Shown in pieces: positions 27,491-37,264 of a stretch of 64,000 nt of DNA. Within the stretch, counting starts at the first letter, position 1. Every line of letters begins with the position of its first letter. The position numbers and the translations under genes were made by a program. Source of the DNA: Stutzerimonas frequens (lineage in GTDB: Bacteria; Pseudomonadota; Gammaproteobacteria; Pseudomonadales; Pseudomonadaceae). The notes under the pieces were generated by a model, which ran no database searches, was not told where the DNA came from, and was given only the letters and a program-made list of their open reading frames with translations. Location of the stretch: assembly GCF_024448335.1 (NCBI RefSeq), contig NZ_JAMOHM010000019.1, positions 1-64,000 of the forward strand. Reading direction: 5' to 3'.

Positions 27491-28906
27491 ATGACACACG
27501 ACAAGAAGGTCAAGATCCTCGCCACCCTCGGCCCGGCCACCCGCAGCGTCGATGACGTGCGCGCACTGGTCGAGGCCGGCGTGAACCTGTTCCGCCTGAA
27601 CTTCAGCCACGGCGAGCACAGCGACCACGCCGAGCGCTTCGCCTGGATTCGCCAGGTCGAGCAGGAGCTGAACCAGCCGATCGGCATCCTCATGGACCTG
27701 CAGGGGCCCAAGCTCAGAGTCGGCCGTTTCGCCGCCGGCAAGGTCCGCCTTGAGCGTGACCAGGCCTTTCGCCTGGATCTGGACCCGACACCGGGCGACA
27801 GCCGCCGCGTGAACCTGCCGCACCCGGAGATCATCGCCGCGCTGGAACCGGGCATGCAGCTGCTGATCGACGATGGCCGTCTGCGCCTGACGGTCACCGA
27901 GCGCCATGCCGACGCCATCGATACCCGCGTGGTGGCCGGCGGCGAGCTGTCCGACCGCAAGGGCGTGAACGTGCCAGAGGCGGTGCTGGAGCTTTCGCCG
28001 CTGACGGCGAAGGACCGCCAGGACCTGACCTTCGGCCTCGAGCTGGGCGTGGACTGGGTGGCGCTGTCGTTCGTGCAGCGCCCGCAGGACATCCAGGAGG
28101 CGCGCAAGCTGATCGGCGAGCGGGCCTTCCTCATGGCGAAGATCGAGAAGCCCTCGGCGGTGCAGCACCTGCGCGAGATCGCCCGGCTGTCCGACGCGAT
28201 CATGGTGGCGCGCGGCGACCTGGGCGTGGAGGTGCCGCCGGAGAACGTGCCGCGTATCCAGAAGGACATCGTGCGCATCTGCCGCCAGCTCGGCCGCCCG
28301 GTGGTAGTGGCGACGCAGATGCTCGAATCCATGCGCTTCGCGCCGGCCCCGACCCGCGCCGAGGTCACCGACGTGGCCAACGCGGTGGCCGAGGGCGCCG
28401 ATGCGGTGATGCTGTCGGCGGAAACCGCCTCCGGCGACTACCCGCTGGAAGCGGTGAGCATGATGAGCAAGATCATCCGCCAGGTGGAAAGCGGTCCGGA
28501 CTTCCAGGCGCAGCTCGACGTGCACCGACCCAATGCCGAGGCCACGCTGCCGGATGCCATCAGCTGCGCGATCCGCCGGATCAGCGGCATCCTGCCGGTA
28601 GCGGTGCTGGTCAACTACACCGAGTCCGGCCGTTCCAGCCTGCGCGCCTCGCGCGAGCGGCCGGCCACGCCGATCCTCAGCCTGACGCCGAGCACCGCCA
28701 CCGCACGCAAGCTCACCGTGGCCTGGGGCGTGTATTCGGTGGTGGATGCGCCGATGCGCGACATGGAGCAGGTCAGCAGCCACGCCGTCGAGCTGGCGCA
28801 GGCGCAGGGCATGGCCGAAAGCGGCGACACGGTGCTGATCACCGCCGGCGTACCGCTGGGCCAGCCGGGCACCACCAATTCGCTGCGCATCGAAGTCCTG
28901 CCCTGA
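27491..28906 (+). CDS. pyk: Pyruvate kinase
   Basis: Pyruvate kinase converts phosphoenolpyruvate and ADP to pyruvate and ATP. The ATG at 27491 gives 471 residues starting MTHDKKVKILATLGPAT. Conserved blocks include RLNFSHGEHSDH, LMDLQGPKLRVG, the active-site Lys region FLMAKIEKPSAV, the metal-binding MVARGDLGVEV, and VATQMLESM with an MLSAETASGDYP block. It starts 56 bases after ttuD. In this setting it finishes the route from urate-derived glyoxylate to pyruvate. Enolase is not in the window. Confidence 0.96.
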   Translation: MTHDKKVKILATLGPATRSVDDVRALVEAGVNLFRLNFSHGEHSDHAERFAWIRQVEQELNQPIGILMDLQGPKLRVGRFAAGKVRLERDQAFRLDLDPTPGDSRRVNLPHPEIIAALEPGMQLLIDDGRLRLTVTERHADAIDTRVVAGGELSDRKGVNVPEAVLELSPLTAKDRQDLTFGLELGVDWVALSFVQRPQDIQEARKLIGERAFLMAKIEKPSAVQHLREIARLSDAIMVARGDLGVEVPPENVPRIQKDIVRICRQLGRPVVVATQMLESMRFAPAPTRAEVTDVANAVAEGADAVMLSAETASGDYPLEAVSMMSKIIRQVESGPDFQAQLDVHRPNAEATLPDAISCAIRRISGILPVAVLVNYTESGRSSLRASRERPATPILSLTPSTATARKLTVAWGVYSVVDAPMRDMEQVSSHAVELAQAQGMAESGDTVLITAGVPLGQPGTTNSLRIEVLP

Positions 28907-28911
28907 CAGGA

Positions 28912-28938
28912 GCCGGGCGCTGGCCCGGCCGTTTCTCT
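28912..28938 (+). terminator. Probable terminator of ttuD-pyk
   Basis: A seven-base perfect stem GCCGGGC/GCCCGGC with a four-base loop is followed by a mixed pyrimidine run (CGTTTCTCTTC), six bases after the pyk stop. The T run is interrupted, so efficiency is uncertain. Confidence 0.5.
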
Positions 28939-28998
28939 TCGACTTCGCCGCCGGCTCCTTGCGAGCCGGTGCCCTTGCGCTCGCCTCGGATTTCGTCG

Positions 28999-29847
28999 AT
29001 GCCCGATCCTTCGCAGCTGCGCGCCGTGCTGCATGCCTTCGCCCAGATCTTTCTGCAGCGCCATGCCGGCTGCGGGGCGCTGATCATGCTCGCACTGGCC
29101 AGCGGCGCCCCAGCACAGCTTGCCGGTGCGTTGTGCGGCGTACTGGTCGCCCACGGCGGCGCCAGCTGGCTGGGCTGCTCGGCGGCTGACCGCAACGACG
29201 GCCTCTACGGTTACAACGCCGCCTTGCTGGGCGCGCTGCTGGTTGATCTGCTGGGATTGACCGGCACCAGCCTGGCACTGGTCGGCGTCGCGGCGCTGGC
29301 CAGCTGTCCGCTGCAGGCCTGGCTGCTCGCTCGGCTACGCTGCGGTGACGGCCTGCCGGGCTTCACCCTGCCCTTCATGCTGATCGGCCTGCTCGCGCTG
29401 TTGTGCATCGCGCCGGTGTCGGTTTCATCGCCCGATGTCCCCGCACCCGACGCAACGACGCTGCGCGACGCCTGGTTGCTGGGTATCGGTCAGGTGGTGT
29501 TTCTCGATGCACCGCTCGCGGCGGCCTGCCTGCTGGTGGCCGTCGCCCTGGCCTCGCTGCGCGATGCATTCTGGCTGCTGACGGGCTCGGCGTTGGGGCT
29601 GCTGCTGGCGGGCCCGCTCGGTGCGCCCTGGTCCGATGGTCTGGCCGGGTTCAACCCGGCCCTTGCCGCGCTGGCCCTGGCGCAATGGCGAGGAGGCTGG
29701 CGCCTGCCGCTCTTGGGCATGCTCGCCGCCGTGGCAATCTGGCGGGCGTGCATCGAGCTGGGCCTGCCGACCCTGACCCTGCCGTTCCTGCTGGCGACCT
29801 GGCTGGGGCTGACGCTGCGTGCGCCCCGCCCCGACCGGGTCGAATAG
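28999..29847 (+). CDS. utp: Urea transporter (UT family channel)
   Basis: This 282-residue membrane protein has about ten hydrophobic segments and the two UT half-repeat signatures: GLPGFTLPFMLIG near residue 116 and GLPTLTLPFLLATWLGL near residue 255. GYNAALLGALL near residue 71 matches the family GFNG-type motif. It passes urea down its gradient. Allantoicase and ureidoglycolate lyase each release urea, which gives it a clear place after the purine and glyoxylate genes. No urease genes are in the window. The ATG at 28999 is preferred to an upstream in-frame start at 28969. Confidence 0.85.
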   Translation: MPDPSQLRAVLHAFAQIFLQRHAGCGALIMLALASGAPAQLAGALCGVLVAHGGASWLGCSAADRNDGLYGYNAALLGALLVDLLGLTGTSLALVGVAALASCPLQAWLLARLRCGDGLPGFTLPFMLIGLLALLCIAPVSVSSPDVPAPDATTLRDAWLLGIGQVVFLDAPLAAACLLVAVALASLRDAFWLLTGSALGLLLAGPLGAPWSDGLAGFNPALAALALAQWRGGWRLPLLGMLAAVAIWRACIELGLPTLTLPFLLATWLGLTLRAPRPDRVE

Positions 29848-29858
29848 CCCACCAGGCC

Positions 29859-30083
29859 TCAGCCTCCGGTTGCCAGTGGGTCCTGCTCCTGGGGGTAGCG
29901 ATGCTCCTCCGCGACCTCGCCATTCTCGGCATGCACCTTGACGAGAGAAGTACGCAATTTCATGTAATCCCGCGTCTCGTCGAGGATGTCCTCGCGCCGT
30001 GCGGCTTCGATCAACGCACGCTGATCGCCCTCTTCGCGCAGCACCCAACGGTCGTCTTCGTGAGTGATGTGGTAGATCTCCAT
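29859..30083 (-). CDS. Small DUF2188-like protein
   Basis: This is a 74-residue acidic protein with AAGGAG upstream of the ATG at 30083. The pattern of an N-terminal beta strand (IYHITHEDDRWVLREEG), a helix, then SLVKVHAENGEVAEEHRYP resembles DUF2188 proteins, whose function is unknown. It stands alone, convergent with the urea channel at 12 bases. Confidence 0.6.
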   Translation of the reverse strand: MEIYHITHEDDRWVLREEGDQRALIEAARREDILDETRDYMKLRTSLVKVHAENGEVAEEHRYPQEQDPLATGG

Positions 30084-30237
30084 GTGCCTGTCTCCTTGGT
30101 TATGACTGATGAGTCCTATATGAAAGCGGGCAAGCGGCGAGGTTCGGCCTCGCCGGCAACAGGGTTCTCACAACCATGAAAGGTGATTAGCACCCCGACG
30201 ATCGAGGGTGAAATTCACCATGAAGGCCGGGAGAACC

Positions 30238-30251
30238 TTGATTCAAGTCAA
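30238..30251. promoter_or_regulatory. Putative FNR/ANR/DNR box upstream of hmp
   Basis: TTGATTCAAGTCAA matches the TTGAT-N4-ATCAA consensus at nine of ten positions, 96 bases before the hmp start. It fits control by an oxygen- or NO-responsive CRP/FNR regulator. A sigma-54-like TGGAACG-N4-TTGA at 30260-30274 overlaps the same promoter region but lacks the essential GC at -12. Confidence 0.5.
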
Positions 30252-30347
30252 TTCCAACCTGGAACGATTGTTGAAACACCTCTGGCACAACGGCACGTGT
30301 TCGCTTCGACGAACACCGTCCGGTTTTTCCCACCAGAGGAGTATTCA

Positions 30348-31526
30348 ATGCTTTGCGCTGAACAGATCGCCCTAATCAAAGCCACCGTGCCATTGCTGGA
30401 AAGCGGCGGCGAGGCGCTGACCACTCACTTCTACAAGCTCCTGCTGAGCGAACATCCCGAGGTGAAACCGCTGTTCAACCAGGCGCACCAGGCCAGCGGT
30501 GAGCAACCACGCGCACTGGCCAATGGTGTGCTGATGTACGCCCGGCACATCGACCGCCTCGAAGCCCTCGGCCCACTGGTGGCGCAGATCATCAACAAGC
30601 ACGTTGCCCTGCAGGTGCTGCCCGAGCACTACCCACTGGTCGGTAGCTGCCTGCTGCGGGCCATCCGCGAGGTCCTTGGCGAGGCGATCGCTACCGATGC
30701 GGTAATCGACGCCTGGGCCGCAGCCTATCAGCAGCTGGCCGAGCTTCTCATCGGCCAGGAGGAACGGCTCTACCAGGCCAAGGCCGAAGCTCCCGGCGGC
30801 TGGCGTGGTGCGCGCCGGTTCCGTATCGCGCGCAAGGTCAGGGAGAGCGAGGAGATCACCTCGTTCCACCTGCAACCGGAGGATGGCGGGGCGCTGATGG
30901 ATTTCCTGCCCGGTCAGTACATCGGCCTCAGGCTCCAGGTCGACGGCAATGAGGTACGCCGCAACTACTCGCTGTCCGCCGCCGGCAACGGCAGCGAGTA
31001 CCGCATCAGCGTCAAGCGCGAACCGGGTGGTGTGGTCTCCAATGCGCTGCACGACATGCCGGAGGGCGCGACCGTCGAGCTGTTCGCGCCGGCAGGTGAG
31101 TTCGTTCTCGAACCCGGCGACAAGCCGCTGGTGCTGATCAGCGGTGGCGTCGGCATCACCCCGACGCTGGCGATGCTGGAAACGGCGCTGGCAACGTCGC
31201 GCCCGGTGCACTTCATCCACTGTGCACGCAACGCCGGGGTGCATGCCTTCCGCCGCACCGTGGATGCACTCGCCGAGCGGCATGGACAGCTCAAGCGCTT
31301 CTACTGCTACGAGGAACACGACGACTCGACTGGCGCACCGGATGCCGTCGGACGGCTGACCGAGCAGCAGCTGGCCGACTGGCTACCGGCGGACCGTGAC
31401 GTCGATGCCTACTTCCTCGGCCCGAAGCCCTTCATGGCCGCCATCAAACGCCAGCTGAAATCCCTGGGCGTGCCGGAGCAGCAGACCCGCTACGAATTCT
31501 TCGGCCCGGCATCTGCCCTCGATTGA
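30348..31526 (+). CDS. hmp: Flavohaemoglobin (NO dioxygenase)
   Basis: This 392-residue cytoplasmic enzyme oxidises nitric oxide to nitrate with O2 and NAD(P)H. Residues 1-140 form a globin, with FFxLLL-type helix E7/F8 features (HVALQVLPEHYPLVG holds the proximal His near residue 85). Residues about 150-255 are the FAD domain with RNYSLSAAGNG, and the rest is the NAD domain with LISGGVGITPTLAMLE and YFLGPKPFM. AGAGGAG lies upstream of the ATG at 30348. A PpyR-like gene follows, as next to fhp in P. aeruginosa. Such an enzyme suits a denitrifier. Confidence 0.94.
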   Translation: MLCAEQIALIKATVPLLESGGEALTTHFYKLLLSEHPEVKPLFNQAHQASGEQPRALANGVLMYARHIDRLEALGPLVAQIINKHVALQVLPEHYPLVGSCLLRAIREVLGEAIATDAVIDAWAAAYQQLAELLIGQEERLYQAKAEAPGGWRGARRFRIARKVRESEEITSFHLQPEDGGALMDFLPGQYIGLRLQVDGNEVRRNYSLSAAGNGSEYRISVKREPGGVVSNALHDMPEGATVELFAPAGEFVLEPGDKPLVLISGGVGITPTLAMLETALATSRPVHFIHCARNAGVHAFRRTVDALAERHGQLKRFYCYEEHDDSTGAPDAVGRLTEQQLADWLPADRDVDAYFLGPKPFMAAIKRQLKSLGVPEQQTRYEFFGPASALD

Positions 31527-31576
31527 CCCATCACGAAGCTCGTCACGGACGGGCCTCCTCCACAGGAGATCGAACC

Positions 31577-31828
31577 ATGCGTCATACCCGCTCCGCTGCG
31601 CTGAACCTGATGGCCCTCGCCAGTGCCTTGATGATCGGCGGCCTGCTGTTGCTGCTGCTCGGCATCACCGGGGCGTACTTCTTCGACCACAGACTGACGA
31701 TGGCCGGCATCGTCGCTGCCCATTCGCTGGTCATTCTCGGCCCGACCGCAGTCAAGATCGGCTACGTGATGCGGCTGCTGGCAGAACGCCAGGAACGTCT
31801 CGCCAGTTATTCGGCGCAACATATATAA
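31577..31828 (+). CDS. ppyR: Small two-helix membrane protein, PpyR-like
   Basis: The protein has 83 residues from the ATG at 31577 (AGGAG upstream), with two membrane helices: about 10-35 (MALASALMIGGLLLLLLGIT) and about 40-68. A longer frame begins at 31523 overlapping the hmp stop, but it lacks a ribosome site. From memory, P. aeruginosa PpyR (PA2663), tied to psl and pyoverdine expression, is also about 80 residues and lies beside fhp, so size, topology and context agree. Homology has not been checked by alignment. Confidence 0.65.
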   Translation: MRHTRSAALNLMALASALMIGGLLLLLLGITGAYFFDHRLTMAGIVAAHSLVILGPTAVKIGYVMRLLAERQERLASYSAQHI

Positions 31829-32030
31829 AACAAACAAAGCGACAACTACCGTTTCGCTTGTAATTTCACGACGCCATAGTCCTACAGCGGATATGGAGAA
31901 CCATTCGTCTGCACTTCGCCACAGTATGAAACTCCATCAGAGGAACCTCACTCAGACACAGTGAAGGCTGACGGAATATCTCTCTTTCAGCCGTTTGTGA
32001 AAGTGTCTATCCAATTGAGGAGAAAAACAC

Positions 32031-32201
32031 ATGGCAAATAACAATCCTGGCAACTTCGCCAACGATCGAGATAAAGCTTCCGAGGCCGGCCGCAAGGGTG
32101 GTCACAACAGCGGCGGAAACTTCGCCAACGACCGCGAGAAGGCCTCCGAGGCCGGCCGCAAGGGTGGCCAGAACAGCCACGGCGGTGGCCGCAGCAGCTA
32201 A
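32031..32201 (+). CDS. KGG-motif stress-induced small protein
   Basis: This 56-residue, very hydrophilic protein has GAGGAG upstream of the ATG. It consists of two near-identical units, GNFANDR(D/E)KASEAGRKGG, followed by a Gly/Ser-rich tail. The KGG repeat is the con-10 type found in bacterial general-stress proteins; the molecular function is unknown. The two units are also repeated at the DNA level, so one arose by duplication. A strong terminator follows. Confidence 0.88.
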   Translation: MANNNPGNFANDRDKASEAGRKGGHNSGGNFANDREKASEAGRKGGQNSHGGGRSS

Positions 32202-32215
32202 TTGCTGACGGCGTA

Positions 32216-32254
32216 CAAAACAAGGCAGGCGCCTCGGCGTCTGCCTTGTTTTTT
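32216..32254 (+). terminator. Terminator of the KGG gene
   Basis: A stem of about 15 pairs, AACAAGGCAGGCGCC with its mate GGCGTCTGCCTTGTT and a TC(G) loop, ends in six T, 15 bases after the stop codon. This is the strongest intrinsic terminator in the window. Confidence 0.92.
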
Positions 32255-32481
32255 ATAAGTCCCGATTAACTTTCCGACAACTTCCCCGGCATTTAACTCC
32301 AGCCTTCAAACTCATCAAATTCGATATTAAACAGATATCAAATGAGCACGCCGAAGCTGCCGTGCCGACCATATTCTAATTGCACGCCAGACATCTCATC
32401 GTTTCACCGATGAAAATACCGCCTGCAGTACCTACCGTTTGTCGATACCATCGGCCGGAACCCTCCAGACGGGAGCAGCCG

Positions 32482-33675
32482 ATGAGTAGTGCATTTTCTG
32501 AGCGGATCATCCAGAGCCTGCTGGACACCGACTTCTACAAGCTCACCATGATGCAGGCCGTTCTGCACCACTATCCCAATGCCGAGGTGGAATGGGCTTT
32601 CCGCAGCCGCTCAGGGGAAGACCTGCGCCCCTACCTCGACGACATCCGCGAGCAGATCGAAGCACTCGCCGAGCTACAGATGACGCCCGAGGAGCTCGCT
32701 TATCTGGAGCGCATCCCCTACATGCAGCCGGACTTCATCCGCTTTCTCGGACTGTTTCGTTTCGACCTGCGCTACCTGCGCCTGGATGTGGAAGACGGCG
32801 AGCTGGTGATCCATCTGCGCGGCCCCTGGCTGCACGTGATTCTGTTCGAGGTGCCGCTGCTGGCGATCATCAGCGAAGTGCGCAACCGCGCCCGTTACCC
32901 GCAAGTGAGCCTGACGCAGGCGCGCGACCGGCTCGACGAGAAGCTGGCCTGGCTGCGCAGTCAGGCCGGCGAGCGAGAGCTGGCCACCTTCACCCTGGCC
33001 GACTTCGGCACACGCCGACGCTTTTCCTTCGCGGTACAGGAAATGGTGGTCGAACGTCTGCGCTGCGACTTTCCCGGCCGTTTCGTCGGCACCAGCAACG
33101 TGCACCTGGCGCGCACGCTGGACGTGAAGCCGATGGGCACCATGGCCCATGAATGGATCATGGCGCATCAGCAGCTCGGCCCACGGCTCATCGACAGTCA
33201 AATCGCCGCGCTCGACTGTTGGGTTCGCGAGTACCGGGGCGCGCTGGGTATCGCGCTGACCGACTGCATCACCATGGACGCCTTCCTGCGTGACTTCGAT
33301 CTGTACTTCGCCAAGCTGTTCGATGGTCTGCGCCACGACTCCGGCGATCCTCTGGTCTGGGCTGAAAAAGCCATCGCGCATTATCGGCGACTGGGCATCG
33401 ACCCGAGGACGCGCCAGCTGATCTTCTCCGACGGCCTGGATTTCGCCAAGGCGCTGCAGATTCATCGTGCACTGGCTGGTCGCAGCAATCCGAGCTTCGG
33501 CATCGGCACGGGACTGACTTGCGACATCCCGGGTGTCGAACCCACCAACATGGTCATCAAGATGACCGCGTGCAATGGCCAGCCGGTGGCGAAGATTTCC
33601 GACTCACCGGGCAAGACCATGTGCCGTGACGAAGCCTTCGTCGGTTATCTGCGACATGTCTTCGGCCTGGCGTAA
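32482..33675 (+). CDS. pncB: Nicotinate phosphoribosyltransferase
   Basis: PncB makes nicotinate mononucleotide from nicotinate, PRPP and ATP in the NAD salvage pathway. The ATG at 32482, with GGGAG six bases upstream, gives 397 residues, the E. coli-like length; the frame is open further upstream without support. Conserved parts are the N-terminal [34 protein letters not shown] near residue 175, GTSNVHLA near residue 199, GLRHDSGDP near residue 285, and SDGLDF followed by GIGTGLTCD. Confidence 0.95.
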   Translation: MSSAFSERIIQSLLDTDFYKLTMMQAVLHHYPNAEVEWAFRSRSGEDLRPYLDDIREQIEALAELQMTPEELAYLERIPYMQPDFIRFLGLFRFDLRYLRLDVEDGELVIHLRGPWLHVILFEVPLLAIISEVRNRARYPQVSLTQARDRLDEKLAWLRSQAGERELATFTLADFGTRRRFSFAVQEMVVERLRCDFPGRFVGTSNVHLARTLDVKPMGTMAHEWIMAHQQLGPRLIDSQIAALDCWVREYRGALGIALTDCITMDAFLRDFDLYFAKLFDGLRHDSGDPLVWAEKAIAHYRRLGIDPRTRQLIFSDGLDFAKALQIHRALAGRSNPSFGIGTGLTCDIPGVEPTNMVIKMTACNGQPVAKISDSPGKTMCRDEAFVGYLRHVFGLA

Positions 33676-33723
33676 CGCTGCGCAGCAGCGCAGTGCCCGG
33701 CCGTCGCGACGAGTGCGTCGGGC

Positions 33724-34920
<1,197 letters not shown>

Positions 34921-35279
34921 TTTATTGTTCTGCTCCCATGTCGGGACGATCGTTTGCACGGTGAGCGCAACCCGGCGAATCCAGACGCCAGACTGGCCCT
35001 CAGCACCTTTTTCCAAGCAGGCAGTTGCTCATGGCCATGGCATTCCGTCACCCGAGTCACAAGCGCGGCAGATGGTAGCAGTTTGATATCTCCGCCTTTT
35101 GAGCCAGGACAATAAATGGCGTACGGTCAAACCGCCAGTAAGCCTTTAGTGCGATGCCCTGGGCTACCGACAATCGCCCTTTCGGGCGCTTATGCCGACG
35201 CGGCACAGCCATTAGCGTGAGCAGGTCGCCCGGTTGTCCGGCGACGTATCCAAAAAAAGAACAATAAGGAGATACCTTC
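34921..35279. other. Divergent spacer between the diguanylate cyclase and estA
   Basis: No gene is seen. It holds a small CGCCC/GGGCG hairpin at 35175-35188 and the estA ribosome site AAGGAG. No convincing promoter or operator stands out. Confidence 0.4.
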
Positions 35280-37202
35280 GTGCATAGCGCCCTCAAGCCG
35301 CTTGCGGCAGCCGTCCTGCTCGGTTGCACGACTGCCGTCAGCGCCGCCGATAGCGGACCGTTCAGCCAGTTCATCGTATTCGGCGACTCGCTCAGCGATG
35401 CCGGCAACTTCCCCGACCTGTTGAGCCCGACCCTGGGAGGCAACCCAACGGGCGGTCTGCGCTTCACCAATCGAACCGGACCGACCTATGGCGCCGGCGA
35501 ATACATCGGGGAAGTCGGCACTCAGCGACTGGCCAGCATGCTAGGCCTGCAATCGCTTCCTTCCACGCCCCTGCTACCGTCCGTACTGACCGGTAATCCG
35601 GACGGCAGCAACTACGCCGTCGGCGGCTACCGGACCGACCAGATCCTCGACTCAATCACCGACACCTCGATCGTATCGGCCGGCGGCACAACTCGTACGC
35701 GCCCTGGCTATCTGGTCGAGAACCCCCGGGTGGACCGCAATGCCCTGTACTACATCAACGGAGGCGGCAACGACATCTTCCAGTTGGGCAGCAATCCGGT
35801 GACGATGGCGCAGGCCGCGAGCAATCTGGTGGCAGGTGTCGGCGCCCTGCAAATGGCGGGAGCACGCTACATCATCGTCTCCGACCTGCCGGATGTTGGT
35901 ATCACACCACTGGGGGCCAACTCAGGCCCCGTCGGGGCCGCCACACTTAACGCCCTGAGCGACCAGTTCAACATCGAGCTGGCGAGCCAGCTGCAAGCCC
36001 AGGGTGGCAATTACGTGCTGGTCAACAACCGTCTGTTGCTGGCGGAGGTTCGCGCGGACCTGGCCGCTTTCGGCTTCGACCCCAACGTCGCGCAAACTGC
36101 AGTCTGCTTCGACCCGGCATCCTCGACGTCGCCGTGTCTACCAGACCCGACCTACAGCCTGGGAGGCACAGCTCCTGATCCGAGCCGCCTGCTGTTCAAC
36201 GACGCGGTCCACCCCACCACTGCGGTTCATCAGATCAGCGCCGACTACCTTTACTCGATTATCTCCGCGCCCTGGGAGGTCTCGCTTCTGCCGGAAATGG
36301 GCCACTCGGCGCTACGCGCCCACCTGCAACAGCTCGATAGCGAACTGGCCGCCCAGCGAGGCGACTGGCAGGCAGTCGGTGCCTGGCGCACTTTCGTTCA
36401 GGGCGGTTACAACCGACCTGAGTACGACGGTTACGGCGGCGGTGACGGCCACGGCCTGAGCCTGTCGCTGGGTGTTACCCATAGACTGAGCGAAGCCTGG
36501 CTCGCCGGCATCAGCCTCGGGCTGGCAGAGAACTCACTGGAGCTGGGTCGCAGCGACTCCGATTACGACATGCGCAGCTATCTGGCCACGGCCTTCGCCC
36601 GCTACGAGCAACACCGCCTGTTCGCCGACTTCAGCCTCAGCGCCGGTTATCTGGATTACCACGACCTGCAACGCACCTTCGCTCTGGGCCTCACCGAACG
36701 CGCGGAGAAAGGTGACACCGAGGGCACCGTTTGGGGTGCAGCGGCCAAGGTCGGCTTCAATCTGATGCAGCCAGGCGAGCAGATGCAGTTCGGCCCATTC
36801 GTCGGAGCCCGCTATCAAAAGGTCGAAGTGGACGCCTACAGCGAAGAGGGTGCCCGCTCCACGGCATTGAGCTATGACGACCAGGACCTGGACTCGCTGC
36901 GCCTGTCGCTCGGGTTGTTCGGCGAGTACGCCTTGAGTGAGAGAACCCGCCTGTTCGGTGAGGTTGCGCGCGAAGTGGAACGCGAGGACGACGACCGGCG
37001 CGACCTGCGCATGTCCTTGAACAGCGTGCCGGGCAACAGCTTCGAACTACCCGGTGCAACGCAGACCGGCGACCAGACGCGTTTCAGCGTGGGGCTGGCG
37101 CACCGTCTGACGCCAGGTCTGGCGCTACGCGCCAACTACCATTACCGCGGCAACGACAACCGCGACCATGGGGTGGGGCTGTCGTTAGCACTGGATCTGT
37201 AA
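35280..37202 (+). CDS. estA: GDSL esterase autotransporter EstA
   Basis: This outer-membrane autotransporter esterase has 640 residues from a GTG with AAGGAG upstream. A signal peptide (about 1-23) is followed by an SGNH/GDSL hydrolase passenger: Ser37 in FGDSLSDAGN, the Gly/Asn block GGGNDIF (161-167), and Asp308-His311 in NDAVHP. An autotransporter barrel covers about residues 360-640 and ends SLALDL. In P. aeruginosa EstA the passenger stays attached at the cell surface and affects rhamnolipid production and motility. All catalytic residues are present. Confidence 0.93.
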   Translation: MHSALKPLAAAVLLGCTTAVSAADSGPFSQFIVFGDSLSDAGNFPDLLSPTLGGNPTGGLRFTNRTGPTYGAGEYIGEVGTQRLASMLGLQSLPSTPLLPSVLTGNPDGSNYAVGGYRTDQILDSITDTSIVSAGGTTRTRPGYLVENPRVDRNALYYINGGGNDIFQLGSNPVTMAQAASNLVAGVGALQMAGARYIIVSDLPDVGITPLGANSGPVGAATLNALSDQFNIELASQLQAQGGNYVLVNNRLLLAEVRADLAAFGFDPNVAQTAVCFDPASSTSPCLPDPTYSLGGTAPDPSRLLFNDAVHPTTAVHQISADYLYSIISAPWEVSLLPEMGHSALRAHLQQLDSELAAQRGDWQAVGAWRTFVQGGYNRPEYDGYGGGDGHGLSLSLGVTHRLSEAWLAGISLGLAENSLELGRSDSDYDMRSYLATAFARYEQHRLFADFSLSAGYLDYHDLQRTFALGLTERAEKGDTEGTVWGAAAKVGFNLMQPGEQMQFGPFVGARYQKVEVDAYSEEGARSTALSYDDQDLDSLRLSLGLFGEYALSERTRLFGEVAREVEREDDDRRDLRMSLNSVPGNSFELPGATQTGDQTRFSVGLAHRLTPGLALRANYHYRGNDNRDHGVGLSLALDL

Positions 37203-37225
37203 GAAAGGGTCTGGCTGGAAGCGGC

Positions 37226-37249
37226 CGCCGTCGCGATACGCGCGGCGGA
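37226..37249. terminator. Hairpin between convergent estA and coiled-coil gene
   Basis: CCGCCG and CGGCGG plus CGCG/CGCG form a stem of ten pairs with one bulged T and an ATA loop. There is no T run in either direction, so it is only a possible shared 3' end. Confidence 0.35.
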
Positions 37250-37264
37250 CAAACGAGGCGGTAG

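Noticed and set aside
30260..30275. Sigma-54 promoter before hmp
   Set aside because: TGGAACG-N4-TTGA lacks the essential GC at -12, and no activator gene is adjacent, so I kept it only as a note.
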